The notes under the pieces are model-generated. The model had not been told where the DNA came from and made no database searches. It saw nothing but the letters and a program-made list of their open reading frames with translations. Positions 53,851 through 62,816 of a stretch of DNA of 64,000 nt are shown here, in pieces; position 1 is the stretch's first letter, and each line of letters opens with the position of its first letter. The stretch comes from Candidatus Poribacteria bacterium (GTDB lineage Bacteria > Poribacteria > WGA-4E > WGA-3G), in the NCBI GenBank assembly GCA_022826805.1, contig JAJDUH010000027.1, positions 1 through 64,000 of the forward strand. Direction: 5' to 3'. The translations under genes and the position numbers were made by a program.

Positions 53851-54036
53851 TTAAACCTCCAGTTGTTGTTGAATACATCTATTATTGCTCCTATATATTT
53901 TACAACAAATTTTCCGACTTCGCAAATTAAATGCCAAAACAATTTATATCTGTTCGTTTAATACGTCCCTTAGTGTCAAAACGTAGTTGAAACCCAATGT
54001 CATACGATATACCGAACGCTTTCTACGTAGTAGAAG

Positions 54037-55971
54037 TCAAAACGACGCGCCTAAACTGACATGAATTTTTCCTCTCAACAGCGAATCTCCTGCAGCGAGC
54101 CCGTAGTTCAATCGTAGAATACCGCCTTTAGACTCAAGCCGGGCACCAAATCCGTAGCCAACTCGGAGTCTATCAAAAACTGAAGGGGTCTCAAGCAAGG
54201 TTACCGCACCTAAATCAGTAAAAACAAAAATCTGGGAATCAGGTCCAACGAGATACCGATATTCAATGTTTGCATACACTCGTCGTGGTCCAGAAAACCA
54301 ATCTTCATCGTACCCGCGCAATGTGGTGGCACCACCGAGATAGAAAAGTTCGGTTGGGGGGATAACTATGTCAGAATCACTTGCAAGCTGCGTTTCAAAA
54401 CCCCACGCCGCAGCACCGTGGAGTTCTATAGCAATCGTCTGTTTTTGCCATGTTGGGTAGTATTGCTGGAGAGAGAGCCACGCCTTCCTGAGCCGAAAGT
54501 CGCTCCGTGATACCTCAAGAGCAATGCTGTCACGCCGACCGCGCATCGGGTTCAAAAAATAGTCACGTGTGTCCCGTGTCAATCGGAATGTGACACTATA
54601 CTTTGTTCCACTGTACGCTTCGGAATCGGTTGAGGGAGTAGTAATCGGAGATTGAATCTCAAACGGAGTTACTGGTCTCGGAGGCAGACCCACATTTGGT
54701 ACTTTAATCTGCTTATATCCTAACGTCATAGTGCCTTCAAAGACCCGTCCGAAGTTGGTAGTTGCACTCACACTGCTGGAACGTTCTTCCGAGACTGTTT
54801 CACTGTTGTCGGATGGAAAGCCTCCAAGCTGATCCTGACCGAGACTACGTTGTTTAATTTGTCCATATGCTACACCGATCGTTAACGGTTTCCCAAATAT
54901 CCACGGTTCAGCATAACTGAGTCGAAGGATTCTAAGCAGACCGGATTTCCAATAGAAGTCGAACTGCCTGCCTGTCCCTAACAGATTGGTTTCGCTGGCT
55001 TCAAAAATCCCGGTGAGTTGTGGGGCCGCGTCAACTTCGGAGTCTGGGGGGGCATATCCGATAACGCCGCTCAGTCGTCCCGTTTTTGCTTCGGTTACAT
55101 GCGCGTGAAAGTTAATCCTATCCGCTGTTGCCCCCGCCTCCAACACATTTGGGTTAATCTGATAGAAATACCCCAAATTGCGCAGGCGGCGGTAACTTGT
55201 ATCAATATCGCGTTGATCAAAACGTTGGTCAGGTTTTACCGGAATTTCCCGAAGAACTACCTCTGTTTTAGTCTTCTGTAGACCGCTCACCTTCACATCA
55301 CCAATCCGAATCTGTGAACCTTCACGGATGTGCAACTGAAAATCGACGGTAGATGTCTCTGATGAAAGTTGAATATTTTTGGTTTCAATCTCAATCTTTG
55401 GGTAGCCGTGTTCGCTGTATAGCGTCTGGACACGCTCGATTCCATCTGCTAACGCTGCTTCTGTAAAAAGGTTGTCCTGCTTTAGATTAAGCGTATCGCG
55501 GATTTCTTCTTCGGAGAATAATTGATTCCCTGTAAGTGTCAGCATCCCTATACGGATCCGTTTGCCTTCAACAATTTTCACTGTAATAGACACGTCCGTT
55601 TCGTTCGCTAAAATAGGTGAAACAGCCGGTGTCATTTCTACAAACACAAATCCGTCTTTCCGATACGCCTCAAGGATGTGTTCAAACCCCTCTCTAATTT
55701 CCGCTTGGGTATATGTTTTCTCCGACTGCCATTCAAACAGGTTCGCTAATCTGTTTTGGTTAAAATGTGAGCTACCATCAAAACGGAGTTGGCGAATGTA
55801 ATAGTGTGGTTTGGTCGTCTGGTCTTCTGTTTCGTTGTTAGCAGTCGCGTCTTCCGAACTATTGCTCTGTTCTGTGTCATCGGTCCCATATAGTGGATCA
55901 GATGTTCCGATTATGCAGAAAAATAAACCACTGAGTAGTATAAAGAGTTGTGGAAATCGGTGTTTGTACAT
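54037..55971 (-). CDS. Omp85-family outer-membrane protein (TamA/BamA-like)
   Basis: This 644-aa protein has a signal peptide (QLFILLSGLFFCIIG) and about three POTRA domains (residues about 55-290; motifs such as FTEAALADGIERVQTLYSEHGYP). It ends in a C-terminal 16-strand barrel with YLGGATTLRGYDED (the conserved lid-lock RGY region) and a terminal aromatic residue. It inserts or translocates outer-membrane proteins. It proves a diderm envelope. The number of POTRA domains and size suit TamA or a partial BamA; the window does not contain a second copy. Confidence 0.9.
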   Translation of the reverse strand: MYKHRFPQLFILLSGLFFCIIGTSDPLYGTDDTEQSNSSEDATANNETEDQTTKPHYYIRQLRFDGSSHFNQNRLANLFEWQSEKTYTQAEIREGFEHILEAYRKDGFVFVEMTPAVSPILANETDVSITVKIVEGKRIRIGMLTLTGNQLFSEEEIRDTLNLKQDNLFTEAALADGIERVQTLYSEHGYPKIEIETKNIQLSSETSTVDFQLHIREGSQIRIGDVKVSGLQKTKTEVVLREIPVKPDQRFDQRDIDTSYRRLRNLGYFYQINPNVLEAGATADRINFHAHVTEAKTGRLSGVIGYAPPDSEVDAAPQLTGIFEASETNLLGTGRQFDFYWKSGLLRILRLSYAEPWIFGKPLTIGVAYGQIKQRSLGQDQLGGFPSDNSETVSEERSSSVSATTNFGRVFEGTMTLGYKQIKVPNVGLPPRPVTPFEIQSPITTPSTDSEAYSGTKYSVTFRLTRDTRDYFLNPMRGRRDSIALEVSRSDFRLRKAWLSLQQYYPTWQKQTIAIELHGAAAWGFETQLASDSDIVIPPTELFYLGGATTLRGYDEDWFSGPRRVYANIEYRYLVGPDSQIFVFTDLGAVTLLETPSVFDRLRVGYGFGARLESKGGILRLNYGLAAGDSLLRGKIHVSLGASF

Positions 55972-56112
55972 CTATTGTCTCCATTAAGCCTGAACCTATA
56001 CGATGATATTTTAGCATGTGTGATACACGAAAGGCAAATCGTCCTTATGTGTAGGATGGCATATCTACAACAGTGATTCTCAGTGTCCCATACTTGGTAG
56101 TCAAAGTTTCTT

Positions 56113-56331
56113 GTAGGTTGGGTTGAACGGGACTTCACCAGGACCTTGCAGTACCCCGAAATCCTCGGACATACAAAAGCCCATTGATACCCCTAACTCT
56201 ATAGTGAAACCCAACTGACGCCTTGAAAAGTTGGGTTTCGCTGAGTTTCTGTGATGTGGCAGGATTCTGGTAAAATTATGGGCTTTTTGGGTCTATCCCC
56301 GCTTCGGTCTATTCCGCTCAACCCAACCTAC
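56113..56331. mobile_element. Family D MITE-like element (219 bp)
   Basis: The left end GTAGGTTGGGTTGAACGG (56113-56130) and right end CCGCTCAACCCAACCTAC (56314-56331) form an 18-bp inverted repeat with one mismatch. Inside, GAAACCCAACT (56206-56216) and AGTTGGGTTTC (56229-56239) make a second perfect 11-bp hairpin with related sequence. It has no coding capacity. A shorter relative is at 22877-22977. The rest of the 55972-56496 spacer carries the promoter of the next gene. Confidence 0.65.
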
Positions 56332-56377
56332 GTTGATCTATGCTAAAAACTTTACACACCCTTACACGAGAATAAAT

Positions 56378-56406
56378 TTGATAAAAATTGGAAAATATGG
56401 TATAAT
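56378..56406 (+). promoter_or_regulatory. Promoter of the radical SAM gene
   Basis: TTGATA (56378-56383) and TATAAT (56401-56406) have a 17-bp spacer, close to the sigma-70 consensus. Transcription would start near 56413, giving a leader of about 84 nt. Confidence 0.65.
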
Positions 56407-56496
56407 ATTGCTTGGAGTGATTCAATTAATAATTTATTCGGAAAAAATTGGCAATATGGGTATGACGGTTACGCCCGCTAGGAGTACATATAGATT

Positions 56497-58500
56497 ATGT
56501 CAAATGCGCTATTTGTTTATCCAAAGTTCCCCCCATCTTATTGGGGGTTTAAATACGCCTTAGATTTTCTTGGAAAAAAATCCTCAATGCCTCCGCTCGG
56601 ATTGCTAACTATCGCCGGGATGTTCCCTAAGAACTATAACTTGAAGGTCGTTGACCTTAATATTGAACCACTTACTGATGCACATATCCAGTGGGCAGAT
56701 GTCGTCTTAACATCCACGATGATTGTTCAAAAAGCCTCGCTTTACGAAGTCGCTGAACGTTGCAATCGAGCCGGAGTACCAATTATCGCCGGAGGACCAC
56801 ATCCAACTTCTTACTACGACAATATCAAAGAAGAGACCGACGCTACGATTAACCATTTTCTCTTCGGGGAAGTTGAAGAAATCTTTGAAGACTTCTTAAC
56901 CGATTTTGAGAGCGGAACCGCAAAAGAGATTTATCGCGAAACGCGAAAACCAGATATCACGAAAACACCCCCGCCTCGCTACGATCTTATCAATATTAAC
57001 GCGTATGGTTCAATGGCACTCCAATTCTCACGTGGGTGTCCCTTCAACTGTGAATTCTGCGATATTACAAAGTTATTCGGACGCGTACCCCGGACCAAGA
57101 GCAATGAGCAAATGCTCACTGAGTTCGAGATGCTCTATAAACTGGGTTGGAAAGGCGCAATGTTCGTTGTTGATGACAACTTTATCGGCAACAAACGCGA
57201 CGCAATGCGTTTGCTTCCTGCTGTCAGGGAATGGCAGGAAGAACGGCAATTTCCGTTCTCACTTTATACCGAAGCCAGTGTGAACCTCGTCGAAATCCCT
57301 GAAATGCTTGATGCAATGAGCGATGCCGGTTTTAACATGGTCTTCCTCGGTATCGAAAGCCCTAATGATGATGCACTGATTAGCACCTCCAAAGGACAAA
57401 ATACGAGCAAACAGGAAGACGCCGGTAGTTACCTGTTGCGCGCTGTCAGAGAGATACAGAGCAAAGGGATGGAGGTTACAGGTGGGTTTATCATCGGGCT
57501 TGATGGCGATACGGAGTTTGATTCGCATATCAACTTTATTCAGGAAGCCGGCATTCCGATGGCGATGGCTGGTCTCCTTACTGCCTTGAAGGAAACTGAT
57601 CTCTGGCATCGATTGAAACAGGAAGATCGGTTGCTTGGGGAGTCCAGCGGAAATCAGACCGACATGACCCTTAATTTTGTACCGGAAATGCCGCGTCAGA
57701 CGCTCATGCAAGAGTATCGGAGAGTCGTATCAACACTCTACGATCCGACCTTGAAGAACTATTTTGCTCGATGTCTGAAGCTGCTTGAGTATATGCCTAA
57801 AACCCATAATAATGTCAGATCGATTAATATGAATGAACTCGGAGCGTTTATGCGGTCTATCCAGAAGCAGCTTTTCTCCAAGCAAGGTGTAGAGTACGCA
57901 CGGTTCTTGCTGAAAACCTTAAAAGACTATCGTTCGATGTTCCCAGAAGCCGTCCGATTGGCTGTCATGGGCTACCATCTTGAGAAGATAACTCGCCACA
58001 CTGTTGCTGTTGAAGACTTCAGAAACTTCTTGGCTCATGAAATGGAGACCTTTAAAAAACAGGTCTCGCAATTCACGCAGGTCCAAGGCGATCGCATGGG
58101 TGAAATACAAAGTTATTCACGGCAGCTCTTTGCACGTGTTAAGACGGAGTACAATTCGATTCACGAGGATTTTCGCTACGCCGCACATGCTGCGCTTACC
58201 GGTTTTCAACAGTCGATGTTCAAAGAGTACTTAGAGGCAGAACTCACGGCTTTCAAAAATGCTGCCGGGGCTTTTGCAAAAGCGCAGAGTGCCCGGGTCG
58301 GTGAGTTACAAACCTATGTCCATAGACTCTTTGCCCGTGTTCGCGCACAGCATGCGCAACTCTACGATAGTTTCAGGCATCATACTGACGATTTGAGTCA
58401 TCATACCCAAGAAGCCTTTGATGCTTTCCGTGAATCCATCGCACGGCATTTGGAACAACTCTTCGGTTCTGTCCCTGTACAAATTGAAGGGCTAACCTAA
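56497..58500 (+). CDS. B12-binding radical SAM protein (DUF4070 type) with a repetitive C-terminal tail
   Basis: In this 667-aa protein, residues about 1-150 form a cobalamin-binding-like domain (GGPHPTSYYDNI). The radical SAM cluster is C181-x3-C185-x2-C188 in SRGCPFNCEFC. The following DUF4070-like region places it near HpnP and other B12 radical SAM methylases. Residues about 505-655 are unusual: two long helical repeats with parallel motifs (YSRQLFARVKTEY and YVHRLFARVRAQH, plus FTQVQGDRMGEIQ and FAKAQSARVGELQ). Substrate is unknown. It is 7 bp upstream of the ABC ATPase gene. Confidence 0.82.
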   Translation: MSNALFVYPKFPPSYWGFKYALDFLGKKSSMPPLGLLTIAGMFPKNYNLKVVDLNIEPLTDAHIQWADVVLTSTMIVQKASLYEVAERCNRAGVPIIAGGPHPTSYYDNIKEETDATINHFLFGEVEEIFEDFLTDFESGTAKEIYRETRKPDITKTPPPRYDLININAYGSMALQFSRGCPFNCEFCDITKLFGRVPRTKSNEQMLTEFEMLYKLGWKGAMFVVDDNFIGNKRDAMRLLPAVREWQEERQFPFSLYTEASVNLVEIPEMLDAMSDAGFNMVFLGIESPNDDALISTSKGQNTSKQEDAGSYLLRAVREIQSKGMEVTGGFIIGLDGDTEFDSHINFIQEAGIPMAMAGLLTALKETDLWHRLKQEDRLLGESSGNQTDMTLNFVPEMPRQTLMQEYRRVVSTLYDPTLKNYFARCLKLLEYMPKTHNNVRSINMNELGAFMRSIQKQLFSKQGVEYARFLLKTLKDYRSMFPEAVRLAVMGYHLEKITRHTVAVEDFRNFLAHEMETFKKQVSQFTQVQGDRMGEIQSYSRQLFARVKTEYNSIHEDFRYAAHAALTGFQQSMFKEYLEAELTAFKNAAGAFAKAQSARVGELQTYVHRLFARVRAQHAQLYDSFRHHTDDLSHHTQEAFDAFRESIARHLEQLFGSVPVQIEGLT

Positions 58501-58507
58501 CACGATC

Positions 58508-60031
58508 ATGGCGTGTATTGGGATAAAAAACCTCGGTTTCACATATCCGAGTCGTCAGCACCCAACATTGCAGGGGATCACCACCGATATTCCTTCCGGG
58601 GCATTTGTGCTGTTGACAGGTCCAACCGGATGTGGTAAATCCACATTGCTGCGGACATTGAACGGTTTAATCCCGTACGCTTCGGCGGGAACATTCACCG
58701 GAACAGTACTTCTCAACGGAAAAAACCTCGCTACTCAACCGCTTGCTACCACATGCCAGCAAGTCGCACTCCTTTTCCAAAACCCTGAAGATCAACTCTT
58801 TTGCACTTTGGTCGAAGACGAAGTCGCCTTTGGGCTCGAAAACCTCGGTTTTCCGTCCAAAGAGATTAAGGCACGAATTGCTTTTGCCTTGGAACAGGTA
58901 GGGCTCCCTGATTTCCAGAGCCGGGAGATCTCATCACTCTCCGGTGGTCAAAAACAGCGCGTCGCACTCGCTGCTATCTGTGCGATGCAACCGCAAGTCT
59001 TGCTCCTTGACGAACCTACCAGCCATCTCGATCCGCAAGGCACGAGGGATATTCTCGATATCGTCGCGAAACTAAATAGGGAAATGGGGATAACAGTCGT
59101 CTTGGCAACCCATCGAACCAGAGAGGTTGCACCACTGTGCGATCATGTTTGGCTAATGGACGAAGGACAACTCTGTCTGGATTTACCGAAGACTGAGGCG
59201 TTTCAAGACCTTGCTCCATATCAACGCTTGGGTGTACAAGTGCCTCTGGGTGATGCAGCCTCGTCTGCAACCCGATTTTCTGATCCAAAAACTTCTGGCG
59301 TAGCACCCTCAAAAAACTTCAGTCTGAGTCTCAGCCAACTCCATTTTCATTATCCAAATACCGACAAGGATGTCGTGTGTGGGATCTCCTGTGATGTCCA
59401 ACGTGGAGAAGTCTTGGCAATTATGGGAGCAAATGGGTCTGGCAAAACAACGCTAATTCATCTGATGGCAGGTTTGCTGCGTCCGTCAGCAGGGGAGGTG
59501 TCAATTGCCGGAAAGACGCGCCGTCGGGTAAAACTTCATCAATTGGCAGGTGAAATTGGTATCGTTTTTCAGAATCCCGATCTGCTACTACAGGCGAAAA
59601 CCGTCAGCGCTGAGGTGGCATTTGGTCCAAAAAATCTCAGATTTCCAACAAAAACCCTTGAAGAACGGGTTACCAAGACCCTCACACAATTTGACTTAAA
59701 TAGCCTTGCTGCAGAAGCACCCTATGCTCTGTCGCGAGGACAACGTCAGCGCATTGCAGTCGCAGCAACCTTTTCACTACATCCCGATCTTTTTCTTCTC
59801 GATGAACCCACCACCGGTCAAGATGCACAGCATCTCTATGAGTTAATGGATGAACTTTGTGATGAAATCCGACGCGAGGATAAGACCCTCATTTTCGCAA
59901 CCCACGATACCGATCTCACCTTGAAATATGCCGATCGTGTCCTCTTGTTGCAGGACGGTGAAGTAATTTTCGATGGGGTCCCTCGTGCTGCTTTTGCCGA
60001 CCAGGATCTCCTCCAACAAGCATCACTGTAA
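58508..60031 (+). CDS. Double ABC ATPase of an energy-coupling factor (ECF) transporter
   Basis: This 507-aa protein fuses two ABC ATPases. N-half: Walker A GPTGCGKST, Q-loop region, signature LSGGQKQR, DEPTSHLD. C-half: Walker A GANGSGKTT, signature LSRGQRQR, DEPTTGQD. The layout matches fused EcfA1-EcfA2 (CbiO/YkoD-like) of vitamin or cobalt/thiamine ECF transporters. No EcfT or S component is adjacent, so it may serve a permease elsewhere. Close spacing to the B12-dependent radical SAM gene hints at cobalamin or cobalt uptake, but that is inference. Confidence 0.88.
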   Translation: MACIGIKNLGFTYPSRQHPTLQGITTDIPSGAFVLLTGPTGCGKSTLLRTLNGLIPYASAGTFTGTVLLNGKNLATQPLATTCQQVALLFQNPEDQLFCTLVEDEVAFGLENLGFPSKEIKARIAFALEQVGLPDFQSREISSLSGGQKQRVALAAICAMQPQVLLLDEPTSHLDPQGTRDILDIVAKLNREMGITVVLATHRTREVAPLCDHVWLMDEGQLCLDLPKTEAFQDLAPYQRLGVQVPLGDAASSATRFSDPKTSGVAPSKNFSLSLSQLHFHYPNTDKDVVCGISCDVQRGEVLAIMGANGSGKTTLIHLMAGLLRPSAGEVSIAGKTRRRVKLHQLAGEIGIVFQNPDLLLQAKTVSAEVAFGPKNLRFPTKTLEERVTKTLTQFDLNSLAAEAPYALSRGQRQRIAVAATFSLHPDLFLLDEPTTGQDAQHLYELMDELCDEIRREDKTLIFATHDTDLTLKYADRVLLLQDGEVIFDGVPRAAFADQDLLQQASL

Positions 60032-60044
60032 GTTCACGATCCCG

Positions 60045-60073
60045 TTGATGGTTATTACCAAATATGTTATACT
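60045..60073 (+). promoter_or_regulatory. Promoter of the MNT-HEPN gene
   Basis: TTGATG (60045-60050) and TATACT (60068-60073) with a 17-bp spacer. The ATG at 60077 is only 4 bp past the -10 and would not be in the mRNA, which favours the ATG at 60092 with AGGAGG at 60079-60084. Confidence 0.55.
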
Positions 60074-60091
60074 CTTATGAGGAGGATTCGT

Positions 60092-60877
60092 ATGGTTACC
60101 CGAAAAGAGATTCAAGCCACTTGTGATGACATCGTGCGCAAATTCGCGCCCCTCCAAGTGATTCTCTTTGGCTCCTATGCCTACGGCGCGCCAACAGATA
60201 ACTCGGATGTAGATCTCCTCGTCGTGATGGATATTCCGAAATCGGAATTTCTCAACAAAGCGATAGAGATCCGACAGCATATCTCATACCACTTCGGTCT
60301 GGATCTCTTGGTCCGTTCACCCGAAGAGATTGCGTATCGTGTGTCATATAACGATTGGTTTCTCCGCGAGATCGCTGAAAAAGGCGAAGTGCTTCATGGT
60401 TCTGATATAGACTATAATGTTGAATACCTACAAGCCATGTATAATGGAGCGAACGTTCTAAAAAAAGAGAAGGATTGCATGAATCCGTTGACGCTGGAGT
60501 GGGTAAAGAAAGTTGAAGAAGATTATAATGCGGCAAAATGGCTCCAACAGGCACCAAATCTGCTCCATAACTCTATCTGCTTCCACGCGCAACAATGTGT
60601 TGAAAAGTATCTCAAGGCATGGTTGCAAAAGGCGAACATCCAGGCACCAAGAACGGACAACCTTGAAGAACTATTGGACTTGATTGTGGCGACGCTGCCT
60701 GAGTGGCAATACTGGCAACCTGACTGTAAAATAATAATGGCGTATGCAGGGGATCCTCGGTATCCGCGGGATTCAAGGACCGCCGAGGATACACATCACG
60801 CCATGCACATCTGCGATGCCGTGCGCCGAGCCGTTCGCACGCAACTAAAACTCCCAGCAGATGGGATCGAGACTTAA
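60092..60877 (+). CDS. MNT nucleotidyltransferase-HEPN fusion protein
   Basis: This 261-aa protein has an N-terminal minimal nucleotidyltransferase domain with GSYAYGAPTDNSDVDLLVV (GS-x-SDxDL active site). A C-terminal HEPN domain (about 135-255) shows FHAQQCVEKYLKAWL. The two are usually separate genes in type VII (MNT-HEPN) toxin-antitoxin pairs, where MNT AMPylates or nucleotidylates HEPN. Here they are one chain, as in some MNT-HEPN fusions. It may be a self-controlled toxin or a regulatory nucleotidyltransferase. The start is set by the promoter and AGGAGG. Confidence 0.8.
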   Translation: MVTRKEIQATCDDIVRKFAPLQVILFGSYAYGAPTDNSDVDLLVVMDIPKSEFLNKAIEIRQHISYHFGLDLLVRSPEEIAYRVSYNDWFLREIAEKGEVLHGSDIDYNVEYLQAMYNGANVLKKEKDCMNPLTLEWVKKVEEDYNAAKWLQQAPNLLHNSICFHAQQCVEKYLKAWLQKANIQAPRTDNLEELLDLIVATLPEWQYWQPDCKIIMAYAGDPRYPRDSRTAEDTHHAMHICDAVRRAVRTQLKLPADGIET

Positions 60878-60954
60878 ACTGATACAAAACTCTGTATGTT
60901 GCGCAAAAATATTGATTTTTCACAGCAATCGCTTTACCTAACAGAAGAAATTCA

Positions 60955-61419
60955 ATGAAAATAAATTCAATATTCCATGTTTTGTTTTTTTTGGTAGCAG
61001 TGCTGATGTTCAGCATGCCCTTTGTGGGACTTGCTCAACAGAATTCAATTGAGGTCGAAGCTGCGATTGCTGCAAAAGATGATGCAAATAAAGATGTCAA
61101 CAAACCTCTATGGTTTGGTACTGGCTGTCTGCTTTCGGGATTTGTATTTGTGCCGGTTGTGTATAGTCACCTTTTACCTCCAATAGGTCTCGCTGGGATC
61201 CATTCCTATCGTCCGAGCCCGCCTGCTGCACGTTTGGTTGGAAAACCAATGGAATATGTGGTACTCTACACTGAGACGTACAAAAAAGAGAGAGGCAAAC
61301 TGCAAGCGTTCTGGTCAACAGCAGGTTGTGTCAGTAGCTGCGTTGCGATTACAGGGTGTGTCGCTGCAGGTATTTTTATTGGTGTAATTCCACTTCCGCC
61401 AACAAGTGAGTCTGACTAA
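60955..61419 (+). CDS. Hypothetical exported/membrane protein
   Basis: This 154-aa protein begins with a signal peptide or anchor (FHVLFFLVAVLMFSMPFVGLA) and ends with a second hydrophobic segment rich in Cys/Gly (CVAITGCVAAGIFIGVIPL). A third mid-protein hydrophobic stretch surrounds VFVPVVYSHLLPPIGLAGI. No family recognised. Its stop is 2 bp before the LolA-like start, so it belongs to the envelope operon 60955-63713. Confidence 0.6.
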   Translation: MKINSIFHVLFFLVAVLMFSMPFVGLAQQNSIEVEAAIAAKDDANKDVNKPLWFGTGCLLSGFVFVPVVYSHLLPPIGLAGIHSYRPSPPAARLVGKPMEYVVLYTETYKKERGKLQAFWSTAGCVSSCVAITGCVAAGIFIGVIPLPPTSESD

Positions 61420-61421
61420 GT

Positions 61422-62150
61422 ATGCGACAATTAATTAAAAACTTACAATTTCCTGCTACTTTTTTGTTGATATGCCTCCTATGTCAGACACTCCACGCCA
61501 CGCCGTTAAAAACGCTTTCCTTAGATTTTACACGTGAATTAACGGAAAACAACGAAACGGAGCATATCGCAGGTACACTCCACTGTGATGTGAAAGCATC
61601 GCGGGTCGTCGTTGAAGTCAACCGCCCGCTCAAGCAGATTATGGTCGTAAGAGACAATGTGCTGGAAATTTACTATCCTGTGGAAAAACAAGCATTCCGT
61701 TTCACTTCCGAAGGACGAGTTCCACTCCCATTTGTTGAATCCATTATCCAGTCTACACAAGCTGAATACGGATTGACGGCAATCGGTTATACTTTAGGCA
61801 AGCACGACATTATGGACGAGACACTCTATACCTATTGGGCACCACCTAAAAAGGCGAAAGATAAACTCGGTTCCGTCATCTTGGGAATGCGTGATGACCG
61901 ACTCATCTCGGCAGAGATTAAGAACCCGAAAGGACATATCATCGCCAGATCTCACTACCAGCAACACAGTAAAATTGGTGCTAACTATATCCCGATGACC
62001 GTTATTTCCAGTACGTATGATGAGAAATCCGAAATACACCAACGCGAGCATATTAGCTATAGCAACCCCCAGGTAAACGCTGATCCGCCAAATGCTATGC
62101 TAAATTTCACCGTTCCTGAGTCCGTGGAGGTTAAAGAGATCAAATGGTAA
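61422..62150 (+). CDS. LolA-like outer-membrane lipoprotein carrier family protein
   Basis: This 242-aa periplasmic protein has a signal peptide (FPATFLLICLLCQTLHA) and a LolA/LolB-like beta-half-barrel pattern (GTLHCDVKASRVVVEVN..., VLEIYYPVEKQAFRFTS). It is probably a periplasmic carrier of lipids or lipoproteins. Its last codons overlap the start of the YidD-like gene by 7 bp, so the two are translated together. Not identical enough to call lolA itself. Confidence 0.7.
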   Translation: MRQLIKNLQFPATFLLICLLCQTLHATPLKTLSLDFTRELTENNETEHIAGTLHCDVKASRVVVEVNRPLKQIMVVRDNVLEIYYPVEKQAFRFTSEGRVPLPFVESIIQSTQAEYGLTAIGYTLGKHDIMDETLYTYWAPPKKAKDKLGSVILGMRDDRLISAEIKNPKGHIIARSHYQQHSKIGANYIPMTVISSTYDEKSEIHQREHISYSNPQVNADPPNAMLNFTVPESVEVKEIKW

Positions 62151-62602
62151 ATTATCCTGTTTGTAGTAAGGCAATTTATCGCCTGTTCTTCCATTTTTGT
62201 GTTTTCTATTTAGCATTCGCCATACCCGCTTCGCCTATGTTCGCGAACGAAACCGCCGACCTTGCTTTCATCCGCAAAGTCAACCCAATTACAATACCGA
62301 AAAAGCAAGAAATCATTCGCTTTAATCCACAGGAAACTTCGGAACTGAAACTCGCCGCGACAGGCCTGATTCGTCTCTACCAGAAATTCATCTCTACCCA
62401 AGACGGTCCCACATGCAACTTCGTACCAACTTGTTCACGTTTCGGCATGGCGTGCATACAGGAATGTGGCATAATGCGCGGTTTGCTATTGACTGCTGAT
62501 AGGTTACTCCGATGCAACGGTTCACAACCGGGGCATCATCATAGAGACGAAGTAACTGGTAAGTACGTTGACCCGATTTCAAATTATACCTCAGTAAAAT
62601 AA
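62144..62602 (+). CDS. YidD-like membrane-protein insertion protein with an N-terminal extension
   Basis: The C-terminal part (about 70-140) carries the YidD/Haemolytic pattern: LIRLYQKFIST, CNFVPTCSRFG, and RLLRCNGSQPG. YidD is about 85 aa and helps YidC insert membrane proteins. This protein is 152 aa with a signal-like leader (FHFCVFYLAFAIPASPMFA) and a 30-residue linker. That suggests membrane anchoring or export of the domain. It overlaps the LolA-like gene. Confidence 0.75.
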   Translation: MVNYPVCSKAIYRLFFHFCVFYLAFAIPASPMFANETADLAFIRKVNPITIPKKQEIIRFNPQETSELKLAATGLIRLYQKFISTQDGPTCNFVPTCSRFGMACIQECGIMRGLLLTADRLLRCNGSQPGHHHRDEVTGKYVDPISNYTSVK

Positions 62603-62708
62603 TACCATCGTCCCTACTTATTGGTAAGTGCAGTTTCTAACCGCATCGAGCCTAAGCGAAAATAATCGCGTTTCACTACATTCAGCCCCGTTGACTCTCA
62701 CTGCGAGG

Positions 62709-62782
62709 CCGGTGAATGCCATAAGGCATTCATACCCGGGGAAGTCCATACGGACTTCATACCGTTGATTCTGATTCTGATT
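62709..62782. repeat. Two family A hairpin modules in tandem
   Basis: TGAATGCC-ATAA-GGCATTCA (62713-62732) and GAAGTCC-ATAC-GGACTTC (62741-62758), joined by TACCCGGG and closed by ATACCGTTGATTC plus GATTC repeats. The second stem differs from the first and also from the CAAGTCC copy at 22492. It sits in the spacer of the envelope operon, between the YidD-like and TPR genes. Confidence 0.85.
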
Positions 62783-62816
62783 TACGCGCATTCAGCGTTG
62801 ATTTCCTACAAATTAT

